Positions 31,051 to 42,640 of a stretch of 64,000 nt of DNA are shown one piece after another (positions within the stretch are counted from its first letter, which is position 1; each line of letters starts with the position of its first letter). The notes under the pieces were generated by a model. That model ran no database searches. It worked only from the letters and a program-made list of their open reading frames with translations, and was not told where the DNA came from. Source of the stretch: Diphasiastrum complanatum (taxonomy: Eukaryota; Streptophyta; Lycopodiopsida; Lycopodiales; Lycopodiaceae); assembly GCA_029204225.1 (NCBI GenBank), contig CM055100.1, forward strand, positions 17,041,259 to 17,105,258, in the 5' to 3' direction. Made by a program: the position numbers and the translations under genes.

Positions 31051-31824
31051 GATTGGCGACTACCACTGGGTAGTATGGTCCCCATACGGCAGACCCAGAG
31101 TCTCTGGTTTTGCAGACCAGCTCCTAGTGGTGGATCAAGTCTAGTGGGCTCAACACCCTTGCTAGGTGATGCTAACCATAGTGAATTGGTAGGATGTCTT
31201 CATCAGCTTCCTACCCAAAGGCCATCGATTTAGCCCTTAGGATCCACCTGCAACTGGATTGGATTTAACCACAACATCTTTGAACAATTTGGTGTCTTCA
31301 TACCTGCAAAAACCCACTTGTGACCGACATGGCAAATGCTCCCAATTCCATCAGATGTAAGGCAATGCCCACTTTCGGACCCATGGAGGGATATGCAAAT
31401 GCAAATCTCAGGATTGGAGATGGGATGATATGGATGCAAGTCATCAATATTGTGTCTAACACTGTGTCATTGATGTGTGTGTGAATGCATACACAATGAA
31501 GCTTTGATGCCCCAACTCTGAAACCGGTCTAGACTGGTGATTACCAATCTGGAGGGGGTGGTTTGATTTGCATGATGGACAACTGTTACACTTTTCAAAA
31601 GAATTGTTGGCGTATTTGGCCTGTAAATTTGATATAGGACTCCATGTTGGGAGTCAATCATCTACATATCCTCAAAATTGGATCAATAGTGAGTTGCACT
31701 CAAAACATTGATGATAAACTTGCCTTGGGCCTTTGTGTCTTTGTTATTTTGCTAAATTCCAAAAAAAAAAAGGTCTTGCTTTCAAAGCATCTTACCCTTA
31801 CAACTTATCGATAAATGCCTTTTT
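31051..31824. other. No gene seen
   Basis: Small open frames occur on both strands but none has a recognisable motif. A run of about eleven A starts near 31,759. Confidence 0.4.
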
Positions 31825-32330
31825 GTGCTAACTTTGGTAGGACATAAGTTAACAAGAATAGGAACTATTCATACATTGCAAAAGGAACAGCTCTGTATTC
31901 AAAAAATCAGAAGTTTAGATCCAAGAGATCTACAAAGTCAGGCTCTATTGGATAAGAGGACTGGTCACGAAATCAAGGACCACCGAACTTTGAAGTACAA
32001 CAACGAAAAGAAGAAGTAGTTCCAACAAGAAGCACGTAGTGCTACAACTAGTCACTCAAAGCAACAACAAGAAGAAGAAGATGAAGCAGCTTTCATGACC
32101 AAAGTCAGAGAACAATATGATATCGATTCTTGGTATCTAAACTCCGGAGCAACTCAACATATGACTCACCATCGCGATTGTTTCAAAGACTACAAGTCAT
32201 TCACCCACTCTCGAGTTGTGCAACTTGGAGATAACTCATCACATACAATCGAAGGTGAAGGAACAGTCATAGTTGAATTCAAAAGAGGTGAGGTCAAGCC
32301 AACGTTCTCCACGTTCCAAATCTAACCAAT
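31825..32330 (+). pseudogene. Copia Gag tail and protease
   Basis: A charged Gln/Lys-rich Gag tail leads to IDSWYLNSGATQHMTHHRDC, then VVQLGDNSSHTIEGEGTV, the copia protease block; the catalytic D-S-G is N-S-G here, so the protease is dead. No zinc knuckle is visible before it. Confidence 0.75.
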
Positions 32331-32424
32331 AATCTGCTCTCAGTTAGCAGAATCACCGATTCAGGTCAGAGGGTCAATACAGAAGGCTACACAATCCTTG
32401 ACAAATCCCTGAAGGTTCTAGCCC

Positions 32425-33440
32425 ATGGAAGAAGAAGCGACTATCTGTACAAACTTAGCCATTGCTATTCTTCTAATATTCAAGCTCTTCACACAACCAC
32501 TTCTGAATCAACTGATATGTTGTGGCATTTCAGACTTGGCCACTTCAGAGTCTAGTACAAGACCTACCTTCAATCAGCAAGCCAGCTTCTCCATGCAAAA
32601 GTTGTATTATCAGCAAGCGTGCTAGAAGTCCCTTTAGTTCAGACTCAGTTTACATATCCAAGGGCTTGTTTGACCTTGTACACAGCGACATTTGTGGCCC
32701 AATGTAGACTGCTTCCACAGGGGGAACTCTCTATATCCTAACCTTCATCGATGACTTCTCTCGAAGAACTGCAACCTACTATATGAAGAACAAATCCGAA
32801 GCATTCAAATTCTTAATTAGTTCAAGGTGTTTGTAGAGAACCAGACCCAGAGGAAAATCAAGGCGCTACGCACAGATGGAGGGGGAGAGTACATCTCCAC
32901 AAAATTCAAGGAGTTCTGGAAGGCCAACGAGATACTTCAACAATACACAACTAGCTACTCACCTCAGTCCAATGGTGTAGCTGAGCGGAAGAACCAGACA
33001 CTCATCGAAAGTGCCAAGAGCATGATGGCCCATGCCTCTCTTCCAAAGAAATTTTGGGTAGAAGCTGTTACTATAGCTGCCTATTTGCAAAATCGATCCA
33101 TCACCAAAGCCTTGAATGGCAAGACACCTTATGAGTTGTAGACAAGATCAAAACCATCACTCAAACATATTTGAGTGTTTGGATGCATCGCTTTCGCTCA
33201 GATCCCTGAGGATCTAAGAAGAAAGTTAGATGACAAGAGCAGAAAAACGATCTTCATCGGCTATTCCCCAGACCACAAGGCATACAAGCTCTACAATTTG
33301 GATACCAAGAAGGCATTCATCAGTAGAGATGCCATTTTCATGGAAGACCAGTTCATCGACCACAAAGATAAAGTTGTTGATAATTCCAACTCACGAATCG
33401 AACAACTAGTCAATTCCGATTCAGAGAGTCAACTATAGAA
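32425..33440 (+). pseudogene. Copia integrase
   Basis: Pieces in several frames: VHSDICGPM, LYILTFIDDFSRRTATYYM, then IKALRTDGGGEYISTKF, YSPQSNGVAERKNQTLIESA (D and E of the DDE triad), PKKFWVEAVTIAAYLQNRS, and VFGCIAFAQIPEDLRRKLD with GYSPDHKAYKLYN. Stops at about 32,705, 32,820, 33,139 and 33,172 disrupt it. It is similar to the fragment at 45,188-45,860. Confidence 0.85.
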
Positions 33441-34290
33441 TCTCGACGCTGACTCAAACGATGGGTCAGAACCTCAACGAGTCAACCCACATCAGAGGAC
33501 TGAAGTTCAACCCAGAAGGTCGAACAGGTCCAGACAGCCTCCATCCAGATTTATCGATGATCTGGCCCGCTACTTCGTGTAGGAACCAAACACAGTTGTT
33601 GACGCGATGACTACTCCTGATGCTGACCAATGGAAAGCAGCAATGGACACCAAATTTGATTCTCTTATGGAGAATTAAACATGGAAACTCACTGAGTTGC
33701 CAAAGGACCGAAAACCAATTCCATGCAAATGGATATTCAAGGCAAAGTACGACCTGAATGAAGGCTAAATCATTACAAAGCCAGGCTAGTCGCCAAAGGC
33801 TTTTCTCAAATTCCAGATCTGGATTACTCAGAAACCTTTAGCCCAGTCATTCAAACATGCGTCGATCCACCTACTCCTCTCCTTTGCAGCCACGACAGAC
33901 CTTGAAGTCCACCAGATGGATGTCCAGACCGCTTTCCTCAATGGAACCATCGAAGAGGAGGTCTACATGACGCAGCCAGAGGAATACGAACTCAACAACA
34001 AACAACATCACCTTGTATGCAAATCCACAAGGCGCTCTACGGGCTGAAACAGTCACCCAGAGTCTGGTTCCAGAAGATCAACACATCTCCAATAGAGAAT
34101 GGTTTCATTTCAAACTCAGCAGACTTGAATGTCTATTTCAAGTTTGTATCAGATTACTTCATCATCATCACTCTCTACGTAGATGATACACTCTTGTTTA
34201 GTAATAATCTGAATTTGATGAAGGATACAAAATGCATGCTGGCCCAGGAATACAAGATGACTGCAGCCCACTATTGTCTCAGAATCTAAA
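33441..34290 (+). pseudogene. Copia reverse transcriptase, N-terminal and catalytic parts
   Basis: Reads DQWKAAMDTKFDSLMEN, PIPCKWIFKAKYDLNEG, EVHQMDVQTAFLNGTIEEEV, then ALYGLKQSPRVW and the catalytic YVDDTLLF. Frameshifts occur at about 33,770, 33,850 and 34,020 and stops are frequent. Confidence 0.85.
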
Positions 34291-34444
34291 TTCAACGGAA
34301 TCGATCCAGCATATTGATTTTTATCAGTTAGCAATGATATCTCAACAAGGTGCTGGAAAAGTATGGAATGACCAACTACAAACCCAGTCTCTTTCCACTC
34401 GACCCTGTACTAAAGCTATCAAAGGAATAGTCTCCTCAAACTGA

Positions 34445-34910
34445 GGCAAAAAAGGAAGAGATGAAGCGCTACCCGTTTCAATCCATCATCGGCTCGTTGA
34501 TATACGCAATGATCTGCACGTGACCAGACTTTGCATATTCGGTCAGTACACTCAACCAGTTCCTGTAAAATCTAGGCATAGCTCATTGGAAAGCGCTTAC
34601 AAAGATCATGAAGTACATCCAAGCAATGACAACTCTCAGCATCTACTATGGAGGCTGCCAAACTGCCAACATCCTTGAAGCCTACACAGATGCGGATTGG
34701 GCAGGAGATGTTGACACCAAAAAATCAACTTTTGGAATTGTATTTCTATATAACCAAGGCCCAATCTCATGGAACAGCCAGAAGCAGGCCTCTGTTGCAT
34801 TATCATCAACGGAATCCGAATACATAGCTACCACAAATGCAACCAAAGAGGTGATCTGGCTCAGGAAAATGCTTGCAAACCTCAATCTTACACAAAGTCA
34901 AGTATCATTA
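34445..34910 (+). pseudogene. Copia RNaseH
   Basis: Contains YPFQSIIGSLIYAMICT, then YTDADWAGDVDTKKST, GPISWNSQKQASVALSSTES and ATKEVIWLRKML, the copia RNaseH sequence. It ends at SQVSLC, where an LTR-like insert begins; about 60 residues expected before the tail at 35,625 are missing. Confidence 0.85.
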
Positions 34911-35617
34911 TGTTAGAGAGAAAGTGCACAGTAAGGAAGTAGAATTGATTTTCTGTAGAACAAATTGTGAAAGATTCAACTAGTTTCATTACATTTTGCA
35001 ATATTTTCATATTTGGCATCTTGAGACCAAAACTTGTTTTAGACTTAGAGGTTGACTTTTCAAAATTCATTAGTCTAAATTTCATCTGAATAAACACTTT
35101 TTGAAAGTGTGGGAAAGATAGAATGCGAGTTTGAGTAGATTCAATTTGAATAAGTTGGGTACATTGAATCTAGACCCAAAATTGATAGGGTTAGCATTTT
35201 GGTGGGAAAGCCAAGTGGCCAAATAGGGTTTGGACCTGCTATAAAAGGATGTAACTCGTGGAGAGAGTCATCTTCTCTCTTCTCTATCTCATTTCATGCT
35301 TATACATGGTTCTCTTGGGTTCTACTATCCATTGGTGCACTATTTTGGTGATTGCTTGCAATTCTATGTGTAGAATGTTCTATATTTGCTATTTTTGGAT
35401 CCACACGTGTGAAATACAGTAGCTTGCTGGTTTTGTACAGACAGCAATAGTACATAATCATTTCATTCAAGTTTGATCAAGTTCTATTAGTGTTTGCATC
35501 TCAAATTGTGTGTAGATGCTGATTTTTCTACATTGGTGAAATTGGTAGTGTATTTCTCTTTCTAACCAAAGATCATTCAAGTAGATTGGATCTTAAGGAT
35601 CTAAAATCTTTCACACA
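34911..35617 (+). repeat. LTR-like insertion (about 707 bp) in copia RNaseH
   Basis: Starts TGTTAGAGAG and ends TTTCACACA, has a TATA box (TATAAAAG, 35,240-35,247) and splits copia RNaseH from its tail. Flanks CATTA (34,906-34,910) and AATTA (35,618-35,622) match at 4 of 5 bases, so the target duplication is only partly supported. Most likely a solo LTR or the element's own 3' LTR after rearrangement. Confidence 0.5.
35240..35247 (+). promoter_or_regulatory. Candidate LTR TATA box
   Basis: TATAAAAG in the middle of the LTR-like insert, followed about 25-60 bases on by a pyrimidine-rich stretch typical of an R/U5 start. Confidence 0.4.
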
Positions 35618-35624
35618 AATTACA

Positions 35625-35720
35625 TGGCAGCAGATTACTTCATAAAGGCTCTATCAAAGGAGCAACATCTCAGATTTAACGATATGTTAAATTTGGAGAT
35701 CAAAGTTGTTTAAGATCCAC
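35625..35720 (+). pseudogene. Copia RNaseH C-terminal tail
   Basis: AADYFIKALSKEQHLRFNDM matches the end of copia Pol (usual form ADxFTKALxxxxH). It is followed by a stop after KVV. Confidence 0.75.
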
Positions 35721-36429
35721 ATTAAGAGAGAGTATTAGATTTCTTATACTCAATCTTAAACAAAATCGTTCAAGTAATAAGCATCTTGAAAACCCGAAGG
35801 CTGACAACATATTTTCTGGCCTTCACATTTTTTTTCCTTGAGATTTCTTGTGGCTTAAAAATTATTTTAAGGCACCTTCTCCTTCTTTGTCTTTTTCGCT
35901 CCTTAGTGAAAAATGCAACACATTGGCCAAGTGGCCAGAATGCCTTAGAAACCATTCTTAAGGCACCTTTGCTTTTTCCACCTTCTTCGTCTTTTTCGTT
36001 CACAAAAAATGCGACACACTGGCCAGAATGACTTAAACCAATTCTGGACCACCTTCACCTTTTTTGCCTTTTTGCTCTTTGCAAAAAATGCGACAAAGTA
36101 CCCAGATCTTTTTGTCTTCTTCGCTACCTTGAATCTAAGGGCGCCTTAGGGATTTACATACCTTCAGTGTAACGACACCTTCAAGAGTTGTATACCTTCA
36201 GTCTAAGGGCATCTTCGGCTTTTTCGGCTTTTTTGCATCATCTAGTGCAATGACCATGAGAAAGACCATGAGATGATGGCATAGCTTTACTATAGAGCGA
36301 CCTTCATGTCGTCGCGGTATGTCACGATGATAGAAAACTGGCAAATGAAATTTAGACTAACGAACCAAACTCTAAGTATAAAACAAAGTTGGCCTCAATT
36401 TGAAAAATATGAAAATATAGCAAATATGA
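35721..36429. repeat. Degenerate tandem repeats, ~100-bp units
   Basis: Between about 35,870 and 36,130 a unit with CACCTT, CTTCGTCTTTTTCG and AAAATGCGACACA followed by TGGCCAGAATG recurs two to three times with drift. The rest is T/C-rich with no gene. Confidence 0.6.
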
Positions 36430-36723
36430 TCAAATTAATTGACCATGCACCTTACCATCTGGCGCTTTCCACTTTGGTCCTTCATGATAACCATACTTAT
36501 GATATTTTTTTTTGAATAATTCGATGATCAAACAAACATGTCCATTTGAGTTGCACAAATGACAATGAGTATCAGACGTCCGTCTCTTCATAGTTTGACA
36601 CTCATTCATAATGTGATTACCAACACAGATCGCACACCAAAGATTCTCTTTGCTAGGAAAAACTTTTAGCATCTTTTCATCACCTTTGTCAAAAGTTTGC
36701 TTGGCACCAAACCGTGACTGCAT
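36430..36723 (-). pseudogene. Gag zinc-knuckle fragment
   Basis: 97 codons with two Cys-rich blocks, CAICVGNHIMNEC and CHLCNSNGH, then YHKYGYHEGPKWKAPDGK. The second knuckle lacks its last Cys. The same protein, with a canonical knuckle, is at 50,860-51,010, so it is a repeat family of retroelement gag origin. Confidence 0.6.
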
Positions 36724-36829
36724 CTTATCCAGTTCTACATACTCAAATGTGTATCTATAGTGTAGAGGATAAACCTATGTCATAATAGCACTTTATGTTG
36801 ATGATTCGTTAATCATATGCAATTCAAAT

Positions 36830-37860
36830 TAGCTATACTGATCAAGGCCATACTGTCACATTTGATGTAGATCACTATCTCATTCGAGACAACAACTCGA
36901 ACATTTTGGTCAAAGGATACAGAGATGGACATCTCTAGACATTAAGTCATGAATGTGCACTTACCTCTGAAGAAAAATATATGTTGACACCTTCATCATA
37001 CAAGAATATCCTATGGCACAAATGCTAGGACATCTCCATATGAGAACAATAACTTATATGTTCTGCAACAAACCTGTCGAAGGCTTAGACATTAACAGGT
37101 CCTCACCAACACAGACTTGTGAGACTTGTATTCTTGGCAAGCATGCAAGGTCAAGATTTTCCAAAGGGCAATCTCATCGAGCTAAAGGCATTTTGGATCT
37201 TATTTACCGTGTCTTTGGCCCAATACAAACCCCATCATGCAAAAGATCAATGTACTTTATTACATTTATCAATGATTATTCTCGAAGAACTACTATCACG
37301 TTCATTAAGAACAAATCCGAATCATGTATGTGTTTTCAATAATTCAGATGACTATCTAAGGGGCAAGAAATAAGATCAAAGCCCTATGTATAGATGGAGG
37401 GGGAGAGTTCATTTTGAATGAAATTAAAGTATTTCTAAACGAACTTGGGATTGAGAGGCAGTTTTCTTTGAGCTACACTCCTTAGCAGAACCGAGTAGCC
37501 GAAAGAAAGAATTGGACTCTTGTCAAGTTTGCAAGATCCATGTTAATTGTTGCTAATCTTCCACACAAAATTTGGGCAGAAGCAATCACAATAGCATGTT
37601 ACATTCATAATCATTGCAGTACCAAGGCCATCAACAAAAGAACCCCGAGGAGGTTTGGTCAGGAACAAAGCCATCCATAGACCTACGAGCCCTCGGATGT
37701 GTATGCTACGTTCAAGTCCCATCTGACCTAAGGAAGGAATTTGACGAAACCAGACGCAAGGTGGAGCTTTTTCCCTAGTTGATATATTCCAACGTGGTAA
37801 GAATGGACACAAACAGAGGATAAAGTCTACTTTGTCCACAAAGAGAGGTGTTCACTTAAC
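36830..37860 (+). pseudogene. Copia pre-integrase and integrase fragment
   Basis: Reads YTDQGHTVTFDVDHYLIRD, LGHLHMRTITYMFCNKP with CETCILGKHARSRFSKG (pre-integrase zinc), MYFITFINDYSRRT, IDGGGEFILNE and RVAERKNWTLVKFARSML, then IWAEAITIACYIHN. Stops and frame changes occur throughout, and the end at about 37,860 is abrupt. Confidence 0.8.
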
Positions 37861-38689
37861 CCTAGGTAGATAATGGCACTATGATGATCTTATGTCCAAT
37901 GCATGCATTGTTGGAGGAGTGTTTATTCAACTTGGATCAAGAATGAAATGAGGACGCCACAGTCATCCAAGGGTGGAGTAGGGAGCTACAAAATATAGTC
38001 AAGGGAAAACAAGCCTATGTTGCCATCAATCGCTATTTCCTTCAATAATAAATTTAACACAAGCTAGTAATTCCATCTTGATTTCTTATTTACAACTTAT
38101 TAACTTTTTACGCTTAGATGTTATATTCAAGTTAAAAAAAACATGATTTCATCTCTTAGACATCAAGAGTTTAACTCCAATTCAATGCACGTAGAGGAGA
38201 GGAGGGTGATTTAAATATCACTAACCTTTGTGTTGTTGGAAGCTATCAAGATTCTACTTGAGGAAATGAGATGACATGTCGTTGTTTAGCCTCATGGAAA
38301 ACAATAATGTTTGTTTCTATGAATTGACAAGTTATTGATTAGCCTCTAAAAATCACTGACTTCAAAGGCTGATGTCACACCCTCTTCACGCTCATGCAGC
38401 TGCGCTAACAAACTGGACGACGACTGCAACCACCCACAATCTCCTACAGACAACACATCCACCCTGTACTTTCTTCATCTGCACACCTATAACATTATGT
38501 ATATAGTGAATACCATTTGCATATTCATTAACGAAGATCAAACGATCAAGAAGTTAGTAAGCGAGAGAGAACGAAGAAGAGAAGCTTATTAGAGGTAGAC
38601 AAAAAGTAGATGCTCTGTGCATTGATTCTTTAATTTGTCATCAATAAGGTTTCATCCCTTTTTACAATTTGAATAAGCTTCGTAGGGCA
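37861..38689. other. No gene seen
   Basis: AT-rich spacer with no recognisable domain on either strand. It may hold the decayed end of the copia element to the left. Confidence 0.4.
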
Positions 38690-38812
38690 CGCGGTTTCGT
38701 CCGCTACTGTCTTGTGCTCTACCGCATTATTGACATGTATACTTGATATACTTAATCTGATACAATTCTTTGTTCTGCGTTCAGATTTGTGTTAATATTG
38801 TCATGTGTTGGT
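38690..38812 (+). repeat. Copia LTR fragment related to 141-429
   Basis: Shares the block ATTATTGACATGTATACTTG...AATCTGATACAATTC with the LTR at about 185-245 (similar order and spacing). It abuts a truncated gypsy RT on its right. Confidence 0.45.
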
Positions 38813-39319
38813 CTTGGGGGGCTATCTTCACCTGGTTGTAACCGCTGAAGCCGTCTAAAAACTGTAGGCTTTGGCGCCAGCTACTCTGTCGAGGACACTT
38901 TTCGTAAATGGTAAAGAAAAATGATCCTTTTTGGTGACTGCATTTAGCACCTTCAGATTCACACAAATTCGCATCTTGCCATTCTTCTTGGATACTATAA
39001 CTATTGGCGATACCCATTCCATGTGTTCGATTTTATAAATGAAATCTGCATCCAACAGCTTTTGCAACTCTTGCTTGATCAACTCTATGTAGTTCGGGTT
39101 GTAGCGGTAGTAACGGCTCACCTTGGGGACTGCTCCATCCATCAAGGGTATGGTGTGTTGGACTACAGTTGGTGGAATGCCCTTTAGATCATGATAACTC
39201 CAGGCAAAACAGTTTTTATACTCCACCAGCAATGACTGTAGTCTCTTGAACTGTGTGGGCGTTAACTGCTCTCCCACATGCACTGTCTTTTCTTCTTCAC
39301 CTGGCTCGGCAAGGTTCAT
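38781..39319 (-). pseudogene. Ty3/gypsy reverse transcriptase, N-terminal half
   Basis: Reads LLVEYKNCFAWSYHDLKGIP, YYRYNPNYIELIKQEL, EWVSPIVIVSKKNGKMRICV, DHFSLPFTKSVLDRVAGAKA, then after a frameshift DGFSGYNQVKIAPQDQ. It ends at about 38,815, before the catalytic YxDD box, so the enzyme is truncated. The RT part of the mosaic at 789-1,700 and 45,965-46,748 starts at the equivalent NGKMRI position. Confidence 0.85.
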
Positions 39320-39610
39320 TGGCTGTGTTCGTGCAGGTCTCTCAAAGACTTGTTTCGCTGGTGTCTGACTTTGATCAGGTTCTCGCTAGGCTTGCGACAT
39401 CATAATTACCATGTCGACCAAGGTATAATTCTTGAAAGTCTCAGGCATCTCGTGAACTGGAGCTCATCAAGATTCCTCTTTCAGCATATTGATCTTAGCC
39501 CGTGCCTTGGGTGGATCGATCCTTGAGACTTTCGCCATAACAAACTTTTGCGGCGGTTGAGCTGGTACTTTCTTAATTCCATAACGATCTGGGTCCATGT
39601 GGTGTAGGAC
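39320..39610 (-). pseudogene. Pol linker upstream of RT
   Basis: Contains KNYTLVDMVIMMSQ and a Pro/Lys-rich piece, MDPDRYGIKKVPAQ, with two adjacent stops between them at about 39,465-39,470. Confidence 0.5.
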
Positions 39611-40606
39611 CTATTCATCGGTCAGCTCAATCTCCTTATTATAAGTTAGAGCATGTTGCCAAGGGACTAAATCATCGTCCACTGGGTTCTCAATAGGTCC
39701 TGCTGACAACCATGCTATGTTTATCATATTCACCCCAAATGTGATTGGTGTGTCCATAGTGTAACAGTTGGGTGAAGATGTGTTGGGTTCAGGATCTGAT
39801 TCATATTGACATGCTCGGCAATCAATAGTTGCTGATGCATTTGTCCATCTCACTACATTCGTCTCTGAATCATAGTGACCTCCCTTGGCTGGCCTTGGGC
39901 GATCAATCGTGTGATCCGTCGTGGATGACCCATCATCAGCTTTGGGTGCAATAGGTTTCACCGCCCATGTGGTTGGATCAACCTCTACAACCTGCCCCCT
40001 ATTCTCAAAAGCGAGTTTCCTCGTACCCCAGTTGTGTACTATTTGTGCAGTTCTCAACCATGGTCTTTCCAGTAACACATGGTATGCAGTTGGAGATTCA
40101 GGTATATCCATGACTACAAAAGTGATCACAAACTGCATGCCTACTATTTTTACAGGGATATCAGAAACTACACCCTTTGGTTTTACACAGGATTGATCTG
40201 CTAGCTTGATGGTGAATCTTGCTGGCTTCAACCCTTGTAAATCCCACTTTTCATACAAAGTAGTGGAGATCAAATTGACACTTGATCTTCCATCTACTAC
40301 TACTGCCTCGTCCTCATGCCTCTTGTGTTTGATTGGCAAAGTGATGTTGTGTTCCTCACTTTCCCATGCTACCCCGATGTCGAGGACGTTATTTGTTTCT
40401 TCATAGCCTGTACAATATATGGGCTCAGGCGCTACTGGCTCCTCATCCGCTTTGGACCATTCAGCTAGAAGGCTTTTCGCTTGTGGTGCAATCCGCAGTA
40501 GTTCCCCGAGTAGTAAACTAACATGGCTTGCCAGTAAAAGTGTGAGCCTTTTAGTGCGTGGTTCCTCGGGCTCCACCATTTGAAAAGGTGGTTCATGTTG
40601 ATGCAA
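39611..40606 (-). CDS. Gypsy aspartic protease region of Pol
   Basis: 331 open codons. The retropepsin fold starts near VVDGRSSVNLISTTLYEKWD (usual D-S-G/A-S replaced by D-G-R-S-S), then FTIKLADQSCVKPKG, VVMDIPESPTAYHVLLERPW and KLAFENRGQVVEVDP. A following linker resembles that at 14,362-14,682 (GHY...VW...A.ATIDC). The active site is altered, so activity is doubtful. Start Met is arbitrary in a polyprotein. Confidence 0.75.
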   Translation of the reverse strand: MHQHEPPFQMVEPEEPRTKRLTLLLASHVSLLLGELLRIAPQAKSLLAEWSKADEEPVAPEPIYCTGYEETNNVLDIGVAWESEEHNITLPIKHKRHEDEAVVVDGRSSVNLISTTLYEKWDLQGLKPARFTIKLADQSCVKPKGVVSDIPVKIVGMQFVITFVVMDIPESPTAYHVLLERPWLRTAQIVHNWGTRKLAFENRGQVVEVDPTTWAVKPIAPKADDGSSTTDHTIDRPRPAKGGHYDSETNVVRWTNASATIDCRACQYESDPEPNTSSPNCYTMDTPITFGVNMINIAWLSAGPIENPVDDDLVPWQHALTYNKEIELTDE

Positions 40607-42640
40607 CTGATCATTCTGATCAGTGCATAGTGGTGAGCCCGCTTGTGGTTCCCGTTCGTCGTCAGTTGGAAGTTCCGTGGGATTGTCCCTTTCTTGCTCT
40701 TTTTCCTCTGATTGGGCTCTCTGTACCTAGTGTCGTATTTTCTGGTACTGTCTTCTTTCTTCCCTCACATTCGGATATGGCGCTGAAGTTGAGGGTTGGT
40801 CGTCAGTGACCGAGGGTGGTGGTGAGGGAGCCACTTCCTTCCTCTTATGTGCTCGCGTAACGGCGTGACACAGAAACATGGAATTGTTGCCTTTCCGGTG
40901 GCATCCCCACTGGAACTACTGGTTGTTGTATTGCAATGAAGTTGAGAGGTGCACTGGTTCTAGGTCTCAATGGACAATTCTTGTAATAGTGTCCATAACC
41001 GCATTCTCGGTAGAAGGATGTATGTTCTCCCTTGTAGGGACATTCTGCTGTGTCCTTTATCACATCCATAGTAGCCATAGTTCCTCCCGCCTTGACGTTG
41101 AGTTTGAGCTGCATAGACTACAACATATTCATTTATCGCAAGATCTGTAAATGGTTCGTCTGGTCCATACCATTGTTGCTGCTCAGGTTGAGGTGGTACT
41201 TGCATATCTGGTTCCGCTGCTGTCAGGTTTACATGGGCCACTTGCTAATTGATAGGCCCAGGTGATGCAGGTAAGGCCATACGTTGTTGCTGATTCGGTG
41301 TGCCATACCTCGGTGTCGCGTTTGGTGCCCCTTGATGATATGGACAAGAAGTCTGATAAGGACTTCTCTTCTGTTGAACAATCAGGGGGCTCTACGGGCA
41401 AAATGTCGTACCGTGCGATGTTGCATTGCACGGATGGCAAAATCTATGTGTCAGTCTCAGATTGTGCTTTAGGACTGGACACTCGTTTGTTGTATGGTTT
41501 TATGTGCACACTGAACACCATACATTTTCCCGTCGTAGATACTATAGATGGCTTGGTTTCGATTGATGTGACGTTACTGCTACAGCTCCCTGTAAGGCTT
41601 TCAGTTTTTTATCAAACTGCGTCGTAAGTTGCTCCATCTGCTGTTTGTGTAATTTTGTCATTTGATCCAACAACAGTTCTATGGATAGAGCGGATGCGTT
41701 TGATGATGACGATGCTATCGAGGGAGTAGCAGTGTGGGTGGATGGATATTTGCCGTCAGATTTCTCATTTTCTTCCCTGATGGCATCTTCCATAGCTTCT
41801 TGCAGAGTAGCATACTACTCCCATCGTTTCAGTTCTCTTCTGATGCTCCGTGGTAGTCCGGCTAGGAACCACATGATCACCACATGATCGGGAGTTAGGG
41901 CTGCACTGCACTCGGATCGTAGATGTTTGACCCATTCAATATACTCCAGGACGCTTTCTCGTTTTCCCACCTTGACTTTGCTTAGTAAGAGAAACGGGTC
42001 TTCCAATAACTTTCTTGGTTTAAAGCGCGTAATGAGAGCCGCCTTAACTGCTTCCCAAGTGGATTTTTCTTCCTCTGACAGGTTGAAAAACCAATCCTGA
42101 GCTACTGCTAATAAGGACATGGGGAACAACATCAATTTTTCTGCAGGTGTCCATTCGTTGTAGATTTCGCAAGCTTGCTCGTAGATCTGGAGGAAACGGA
42201 TGGGATCTAATGATCCGTCCTATTTTGATATTTCCATCCGTGGTGCTCTCCGGACTGCTTGCAAGGGAGCGACAGGTACGGGTTGGCCCATCGGTTCCAT
42301 TGGCGTTGGTTCCAATTCTGTCTCTTGTTGCGCAGCTGCTAATTTGGGAAGGTGTGGTGCTTTATTTGCTATCCTTCGTGCTATTGATTGTCCCAATCTC
42401 ATATTCATCTGATGGTGGGTTCCAAAGTAGTGGGATCTTGCCTGTACAGTGGGATGCAGTCTAGATCTTGAGGATCTAATCAATTTCATCAGCTTGAAGT
42501 GAAATTTAGGCCCTTTACGGTGGTTTTTCCTTGATAGCTTCTTACTCCTTGCACTGATTGACCTGACAGTAGTTGGATCTGGTGCAAATCTTTCCACTAA
42601 TCTAGTCTGGGAGGGTTGTCTTGTGCGAGGGTTGGCTGTG
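40607..42640 (-). pseudogene. Gypsy Gag, frame-broken
   Basis: From the N-terminus: a basic, Pro-rich part (42,220-42,780 frame), an in-frame stop at about 42,220, then DGSLDPIRFLQIYEQACEIY, MLFPMSLLAVAQDWFFNLSE and VLEYIEWVKHLRSECSAAL (capsid), then a zinc-knuckle-like CGYGHYYKNCPL near 41,000. Frames change at about 41,800 and 41,240. The capsid motif is shared with the scrap at 51,370-51,565. The element reads protease and RT further left. Confidence 0.75.
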
